Origin: DASPWV01 sp046727855
GTDB lineage: Bacteria > Acidobacteriota > Vicinamibacteria > Vicinamibacterales > UBA2999
Direction: 5' to 3'
Assembly: GCA_046727855.1 (NCBI GenBank)
Contig: JBKPDL010000157.1
Coordinates: forward strand, 1 to 17,915
Length of the DNA stretch: 17,915 nt
Position 1 is the first letter of the stretch. Every line of letters starts with the position of its first letter. A program made the position numbers and the translations under genes. Under the pieces are notes generated by a model. It was not told the DNA's origin and ran no database searches. It saw only the letters and a list, made by a program, of their open reading frames with translations. This document shows positions 13,686 to 17,915 of this stretch, one piece after another.

Positions 13686-14972
13686 ATGCGTCGACAGCTG
13701 TGGCGAACCATCGTCGTGGCGGTTTTTGTCGCTACCGCGTGGTCAGCGCGAGACGCTGCCGCGTGTTCGTGCATCTCGAGTGGGTGCGGTGCTGTGACTG
13801 AGGCGGATGCTGTTTTCGTTGCCACGGTCGAACGAATCGAGGCACACGTTCCAAACAACGGCAACGCGTCGAGGGAGCGCTCGGTTCACCTCACCGATAT
13901 CCGTCCGCTGCGCGGCGAGGCACAGTCAACTGTCGTGACCGGAGTAGGTGGCGGCGATTGCGGGTACGACTTTCACCCAGGCACACGCTATCTCATCGTG
14001 GCCCATCGTCGCGTCACTGATCGCCACCTCGTGGTGTCCACTTGCAGCCTCACTCAGCCGCTCGCCGACGCCGGACCATTGATTGAGTACATCGAAAGTT
14101 TGAATGCGCCGTCCGAGGGAGGCCGCGTTTGGGGACGCGTGCAGCTGGCCACGCCCGGCACCAACGTTCCATCGTCGTTGAGCGGTGTCCAAGTGACGAT
14201 CAGCGGGCAGATCGCGGCGACGACGACGACCGACAGCGAGGGCCATTATGGTTTCAGGAGACTTCCACCTGGCCAATACGCGGTAACGGCAACAGCGCCG
14301 CCGCACCGGCAGGGCCTCCTGGTCATGCCGCCGCAGGACGTCAGCCTTCACCTTTCGCACGGCTGCGCGATTGTTGACTTTGTGGCTCGGAACAATGGTC
14401 GCATCACCGGAAGGGTTGTCGATCCAGCAGGCATGCCAATAGCGAAGCTGCTGGTGACGTTGCAGCCAGTGCCGTTCAAGTACGGCGCTTCCCGCGAGTA
14501 TGGTGCAGAGACCGACGCGGATGGTCACTACGAGTTTTCCGAAGTCTCGCAGGGTCGTTATCGGGTCGGCATCAACTTCGAGCTCGGGCCGAATGGACGT
14601 TTGCCGTACCCAATCTCCTCCGCCAAGACTGCGACTGGTGCAGACGTCGTTGAAATCGGACCCGGCGAAAGTGTGACCCTGTCACCGCTCGTGCTAACGC
14701 GGTTGAATCCCGTCACGGTGAATGTCCTCGTGCAGCTCGATGACGGAAGCCCGGTGAATGACGTTGTGGTGGCAGCCGATGCCGTTGGCACCGTCGGGCC
14801 GTTTGTTTCGGAACAGGCACTCAAACCTATCGCGCCGGGCCACTATCGACTGACGCTCTATCGCGACACTTCTTATCGAATCCTTGTGATTCGTGCCCAG
14901 AAGACGCTGCGCACGGCCGACATTCGAGGAAGCGAGACGTCTGTCGTAATTACTTTGCCGACGCCTAAGTAA
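13686..14972 (+). CDS. Exported protein with TIMP/NTR-like N-terminus and two carboxypeptidase-regulatory-like domains
   Basis: ATG 13686 is preferred because it begins the signal peptide (MRRQLWRTIVVAVFVATAWS) and has GGAG nine bases upstream; ATG 13671 and earlier starts are possible. The mature chain starts near ACSCISSGCGAVTEADAVFV, the CSC-plus-'DAVFVATV' pattern of tissue-inhibitor-of-metalloprotease-like (NTR) domains, with further cysteines in GGDCGYDF and STCSLTQ. Next come two carboxypeptidase-regulatory-like domains, about residues 150-210 (GVQVTISGQIAATTTTDSEG) and 235-300 (GRITGRVVDPAGMPIAKLLV ... TDADGHYEFSEV), then a last beta-rich domain. The 428-residue protein looks intact. 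A periplasmic or surface binding role is likely; no enzyme motif is visible. It converges on the Prim-Pol remnant with an 8-base overlap. Confidence 0.8.
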   Translation: MRRQLWRTIVVAVFVATAWSARDAAACSCISSGCGAVTEADAVFVATVERIEAHVPNNGNASRERSVHLTDIRPLRGEAQSTVVTGVGGGDCGYDFHPGTRYLIVAHRRVTDRHLVVSTCSLTQPLADAGPLIEYIESLNAPSEGGRVWGRVQLATPGTNVPSSLSGVQVTISGQIAATTTTDSEGHYGFRRLPPGQYAVTATAPPHRQGLLVMPPQDVSLHLSHGCAIVDFVARNNGRITGRVVDPAGMPIAKLLVTLQPVPFKYGASREYGAETDADGHYEFSEVSQGRYRVGINFELGPNGRLPYPISSAKTATGADVVEIGPGESVTLSPLVLTRLNPVTVNVLVQLDDGSPVNDVVVAADAVGTVGPFVSEQALKPIAPGHYRLTLYRDTSYRILVIRAQKTLRTADIRGSETSVVITLPTPK

Positions 14973-15825
14973 GAGTCTCGACGGCGTGGGGAGCACGGGC
15001 TCGCCGCCGTCTGACCCGCAAAACGCTCGCCTCTTCACGCGGGCGTTCGCGCCAGCAGTGGATGTCGCTCCCGCACCGAAAACAGTCGCTGGCGGGTTCC
15101 GGTGTGTCGTTTCGCAGATCGCGGAGCGCGGCACGCTCGATCGCGCGCGTGTTCACACCAAATCGTCGCGCAAATTTGGTCAGGTGATCTGGGTTCCAGG
15201 CGAGGCCAAGCGCGATCGCGACGACCCAAGCCTGAGCGAAACGGGCGGGAGGCACTTTCTCAGGTTCTCCGACCAGGGCCAGGGGTTCCTGATCGCGCGA
15301 TGACGGTCGAAGCTGCTTCAGCACTTCCAGGAAAACGGCACCTTTGAAGGCTCGTCGTTGCGTCGCGGCGGCAAGTGCCTTCAGCGTGTTCGGGCGGATG
15401 TGCTGCTCAAAGAGCCCTCGCGCCGCCATCGCCGCGACAATCGAGCGCCAGTCGTCCGTCCTGCGTTCGATCCGCGCGCGATTCGACACCCGCACGTCGG
15501 CGGGATGCGCGTAGAACACGTGATAGCCTTTCGCGGTCCGCGTCTGCCACGGCGTCCAGGGAAGGCGACGGGCGCACCATGCCATCGCCTGCGGCGAGTC
15601 GGCATCGATGACGACAACAGCGGAGATGACGCCGGTCAGGATCGCGATGTTGCTGTCGTCGTCCCGAAACAGTTCGGCGATGTCGGCCGCGGTCTGCCGC
15701 CGGTCCTGATAGCGCGACCATTTGATCGCGGGCGTTTTCCCGTCCCACACGCTAGCTCGCGGCAGTGGGACCGGAATAACGTTCAACCCTAACGCCCAGA
15801 AGCGGGAGAACGCGGCGAACGGGCT
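14965..15825 (-). pseudogene. Truncated bifunctional primase-polymerase (Prim-Pol) of a mobile element
   Basis: The N-terminal part is a recognisable Prim-Pol domain: SPFAAFSRFWALGLNVIPVP (upstream of the first TTG at 15786), KTPAIKWSRYQDRRQT, NIAILTGVISAVVVIDADS with the metal-binding D-x-D, and TRTAKGYHVFYAHP with the catalytic histidine. Prim-Pol proteins prime and copy DNA in plasmids, phages and integrative elements. After VSNRARI (about residue 106 from the TTG) the expected third acidic element (VDIRGDGG-like) is missing and sequence of unclear origin follows, ending in a Cys-containing tail (DCFRCGSDIHCWRERP). So an internal deletion is likely. No proper start or ribosome-binding site is present; upstream it runs into a recombinase fragment on the other strand. 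Confidence 0.7.
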
Positions 15826-15833
15826 CGTGCGAT

Positions 15834-16247
15834 CGCGGATGGCAGGTCTACGTCGATCTTGGACGGGGCACCGATGGACAACGACAACGGAAATATGCGT
15901 ACGCCGACACGCAGGCGGCGGCGATCGATCAGCTGCGTCGTCTCGGCGGACGCGCCGTCGATGGCCAGCTGCTCGTCACGACGACACCGACGGTCGCCAC
16001 CTACCTGGAAGACTGGTACGCGACCGAGAGCGATGCGTGGCGACCCAGTACACGACGCAGTTACCGCGGCGTGATCGATCTGTATTTGGTGAAGGCGTTC
16101 GGTCCGCTCCGATTAGAGCAGCTGTCGCCCGCGGTTGTTCAGCGATGGCTGACGACGCACAAGCAACAGCACGGCGCGCGTCGACGCGTCGAACTCGCAC
16201 ATGCAGTGCTCCGCTCGGCACTCTCCGCGGCGCAACGCCTCCAGTCT
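15834..16247 (+). pseudogene. Tyrosine recombinase (phage-type integrase) fragment lacking the catalytic domain
   Basis: The frame reads GWQVYVDLGRGTDGQRQRKY (arm-binding, AP2-like N-terminal domain), then DTQAAAIDQLRRLGG, then the core-binding domain: TVATYLEDWYATESDAWRPS, TRRSYRGVIDLYLVKAFGPL, LEQLSPAVVQRWLTTHKQQH and VELAHAVLRSALSAAQRLQ. Homology stops at about 16245, before the catalytic domain with its Arg/His/Tyr residues, so the protein cannot recombine DNA. No start codon or ribosome-binding site precedes it. Beyond 16250 the same frame stays open by chance, antisense to the propeller fragment and the receptor gene. Integrases with this layout drive integration of elements at tRNA genes. 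Confidence 0.75.
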
Positions 16248-16479
16248 GTCGTCTGCCGCGAAAATCGGAGAGCGGAGTCACATAGACTTCGAATCTGCCC
16301 GTTTCCGACGAAACATAAGCGAGCCAGCGTTGGTCAGGCGAGATTCGCGGCCACTGGTCCGCCGCTGCGCTGGCGACGACGACGGCAACGCGACGGTCGG
16401 CGAGCCGGAAGAGACCGACATCGAACTGAGCTGACAAGCCGCGGTGCGCATGAGGCGGAACGAAGCGTAGCGACAACAC
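16248..16479 (-). pseudogene. TolB/PD40 propeller fragment
   Basis: The minus frame encodes one and a half PD40-like blades: SAQFDVGLFRLADRRVAVVV, then ADQWPRISPDQRWLAYVSSE and TGRFEVYVTPLSDFRGRRQ. The S-P-D-x-R-W-L-A-Y-x-S pattern followed by E-x-G-x-x-E-V-Y-V is typical of TolB-type propellers that follow kinase or winged-helix domains in Acidobacteriota. Coherence ends near 16250, exactly where the recombinase fragment ends on the other strand, and no start is present, so it is a piece cut off at a recombination junction. Codons further downstream (to 15976) are antisense to the recombinase and not coding. Confidence 0.6.
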
Positions 16480-16604
16480 GCGATCACGGCGGCGGTGATC
16501 GCAGCAAAAACAAGGCGCGATTGCTACCCAGTCGGAGATCGTCGCGGAGCGGTCAGCGAGATCGCCGCCGGAACGCGCCAGCGACGATCCCGCCGATCTA
16601 CCTG

Positions 16605-17915
16605 CTAGAAGCGAATACCCGCCGAGAAACTGAACTGCCGTGCGGGTTGATAGTCGTCAAACGCCTGTGGCTCACCAAACGTCGGACTGTAGTCCCAGTG
16701 CATTCCCTGCACCGGGGTTGTCGCGAACGGATTGAACGCGGCATAGGCGGTGTTGTTGTTGCGGGTGTTAATCGCGATGTCTCCGCGCGTCACCGCCGCG
16801 TTGTTGAACAGATTCGTTACCACCGCGCGAACGAAGAGTTCGGTCCGCGCAAGCGACGGGAGCCTCTTTGCCCAGTTGATCGCCAGGTCGGTGCTGTAGA
16901 CCGGATCCCATCGGAAGTCGCCGCGCGGGATGAAGTAATACGCGACACTTTGTACAGGTGTGACGTAGCCGGGATTCGTTACATAGGACCGTGTGTCGAT
17001 CGACCCGTTCACATCCACCGCCACACCGGAATCCGCACGCTGCACAAAGCCGAGATCGACCGCGCCAATCGCTTCCGGCACCGGCGCCGAGAAGCTCGCC
17101 CACATTCGCGACTTGTGCCGCTGGTCGCCAGGGTTGTACCCCATCGGATAGTTCCAGCTCTCCTGCCGATACTCGGGGAACGAGTCGAACGAGGCGCGAA
17201 TCGGGCCGCTGCCGACGTTCTCGCCGTTGAAGTTGCCCCATGTGCGCGACAACGTGTAGTTGCCGCCCAATTGCAGGCGCTGCCATCGATAGCGCACGTC
17301 CACCGTGCCGCCGTCGTACGTTCGCTCGGCCTTGGAGGTGTTGCTGACCAGCGTGAGATCGAACAGTCGGCCAGCGGCATCAGCCACTTTTCCCGTAGAC
17401 ATATCGAGGAAGTCGCCATACATGTCGCGCGAGGACCGATGCAGGTAGTCAACCCGCCACTGGAGATTGCCCGCGATATTTGCCAGACCCACCGACCATT
17501 CGTCCGAGCTCGGCGAGACAACGTCGCCTTGCACGCGCGTGCTCAGCCCGGGAATATTTGGCGTCGTGCGCGTCGCGCGGTTGAGACCGCCGTTGGCGAA
17601 AAACCAGTCCCACAAAACCGGAAGCGCCTGATCCGCGGTCAAATAGGGGCCGGCAGCAGTGTTGACCGGGGGACCCTGATAGAACCAGCTGAACGACGCT
17701 TGCCGGCCGCCCGCGGATCCGGCGTCAACAAGCGCCGTGCTGATGCCGGCCACGTAGCGCGCGAATCCCACATTCGTGGTCCACCTGCCGTCTCCTTTCA
17801 CGTCCCACGTGAGGCCCAGACGAGGGCTCCACTGCGAGTCGCGGACCACTGGCGTGCCGCTTTGATCCTTCGAACGATTCAGGTCGAAACGTGCGCCAAT
17901 GTTGAAGGTCAACCG
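16605..17915 (-). CDS. C-terminal part of a TonB-dependent receptor (Oar-like)
   Basis: The frame is open to the window edge, so the N-terminus (signal peptide, regulatory-like domain, plug) is missing. The visible 436 residues show alternating aromatic and polar beta strands of an outer-membrane barrel (FNIGARFDLNRSKDQ, WSPRLGLTWDVKGDGRWTTN, WRVDYLHRSSRDMYGDFLDM, LQLGGNYTLSRTWGNFNGEN, TELFVRAVVTNLFNNAAVTR). The chain ends with FSFSAGIRF, the terminal Phe being the usual outer-membrane insertion signal. NYTLSRTWGN and the Asn-rich loops are typical of large Oar-like receptors of Acidobacteriota. It probably imports glycans, peptides or other large substrates with TonB energy; the substrate is unknown. 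About 125 non-coding bases separate it from the propeller fragment. Confidence 0.9.
   Translation of the reverse strand, partial: RLTFNIGARFDLNRSKDQSGTPVVRDSQWSPRLGLTWDVKGDGRWTTNVGFARYVAGISTALVDAGSAGGRQASFSWFYQGPPVNTAAGPYLTADQALPVLWDWFFANGGLNRATRTTPNIPGLSTRVQGDVVSPSSDEWSVGLANIAGNLQWRVDYLHRSSRDMYGDFLDMSTGKVADAAGRLFDLTLVSNTSKAERTYDGGTVDVRYRWQRLQLGGNYTLSRTWGNFNGENVGSGPIRASFDSFPEYRQESWNYPMGYNPGDQRHKSRMWASFSAPVPEAIGAVDLGFVQRADSGVAVDVNGSIDTRSYVTNPGYVTPVQSVAYYFIPRGDFRWDPVYSTDLAINWAKRLPSLARTELFVRAVVTNLFNNAAVTRGDIAINTRNNNTAYAAFNPFATTPVQGMHWDYSPTFGEPQAFDDYQPARQFSFSAGIRF

Noticed and set aside
13926..14528. Minus-strand 200-codon frame opposite the TIMP-like gene
   Set aside because: Antisense shadow; the plus strand has a signal peptide and domain motifs.
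1..17915. CRISPR arrays, rRNA genes, insertion sequences with transposase
   Set aside because: No regularly spaced repeats, rRNA-like sequence or transposase motifs were seen.

Overview
This is a GC-rich bacterial window that looks like soil Acidobacteriota, probably Vicinamibacteria-like. That assignment is an inference from the gene mix, not from a marker gene. The mix is a TonB-dependent receptor of the large Oar-like type, carboxypeptidase-regulatory-like domains, an OmpR/CadC-type winged-helix protein fused to a TolB/PD40 propeller, many small secreted proteins, and a GntR(YtrA)-ABC operon. No rRNA, intact tRNA or CRISPR array was seen.

Layout. 1-451: 3' end of a membrane protein gene. 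496-1593 (-): two small secreted-protein genes that a probable one-base frameshift joins into one open frame. 1594-2401: non-coding DNA with two decayed fragments. 2402-3754 (+): secreted beta-propeller/fibronectin-III protein whose stop codon lies in a hairpin loop. 3755-5190: a patchwork of a start-less Cys-rich zinc-binding fragment (-), a tRNA-Leu-3'-end-like stretch, a 19-bp inverted repeat resembling an integron attC site, a four-helix membrane protein (+) and a 42-residue Cys-rich protein (+). 5188-5906 (-): broken winged-helix/TolB gene. 5978-7272 (-): a probable two-gene unit of a small exported protein and an exported protein with two aspartyl-protease DTG motifs. 7273-9365: mostly small or decayed genes, among them a triple-CxxC protein with a TTG start whose Shine-Dalgarno sits inside a strong hairpin, and a 54-residue zinc-binding protein on the other strand. 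9366-12360 (-): intact three-gene operon of YtrA-like GntR repressor, ABC ATPase and large ABC permease, joined by ATGA overlaps, with a palindromic operator between a perfect -35 box and a near-leaderless start. 12361-13220: degraded or unassigned DNA. 13221-13478 (+): exported STN-like domain protein that ends early. 13686-14972 (+): exported protein with a TIMP/NTR-like N-terminus and two carboxypeptidase-regulatory-like domains. 14965-16479: mobile-element debris, namely a truncated Prim-Pol (-), a tyrosine recombinase fragment without catalytic domain (+) and a TolB propeller fragment (-). 16605-17915 (-): C-terminal part of a TonB-dependent receptor.

The clearest functional unit is the repressor-ABC operon, which is probably self-regulated and responsive to cell-envelope stress or antimicrobial compounds. 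Much of the rest looks like an accessory region where small cysteine-rich and secreted protein genes gather and decay, bordered on one side by the remains of an integrative element. I found no complete new defence or mobility system. The most original signals are the set of tiny CxxC proteins, the hairpin over the TTG start, the attC-like inverted repeat and the head-to-head junction of two truncated mobile genes.
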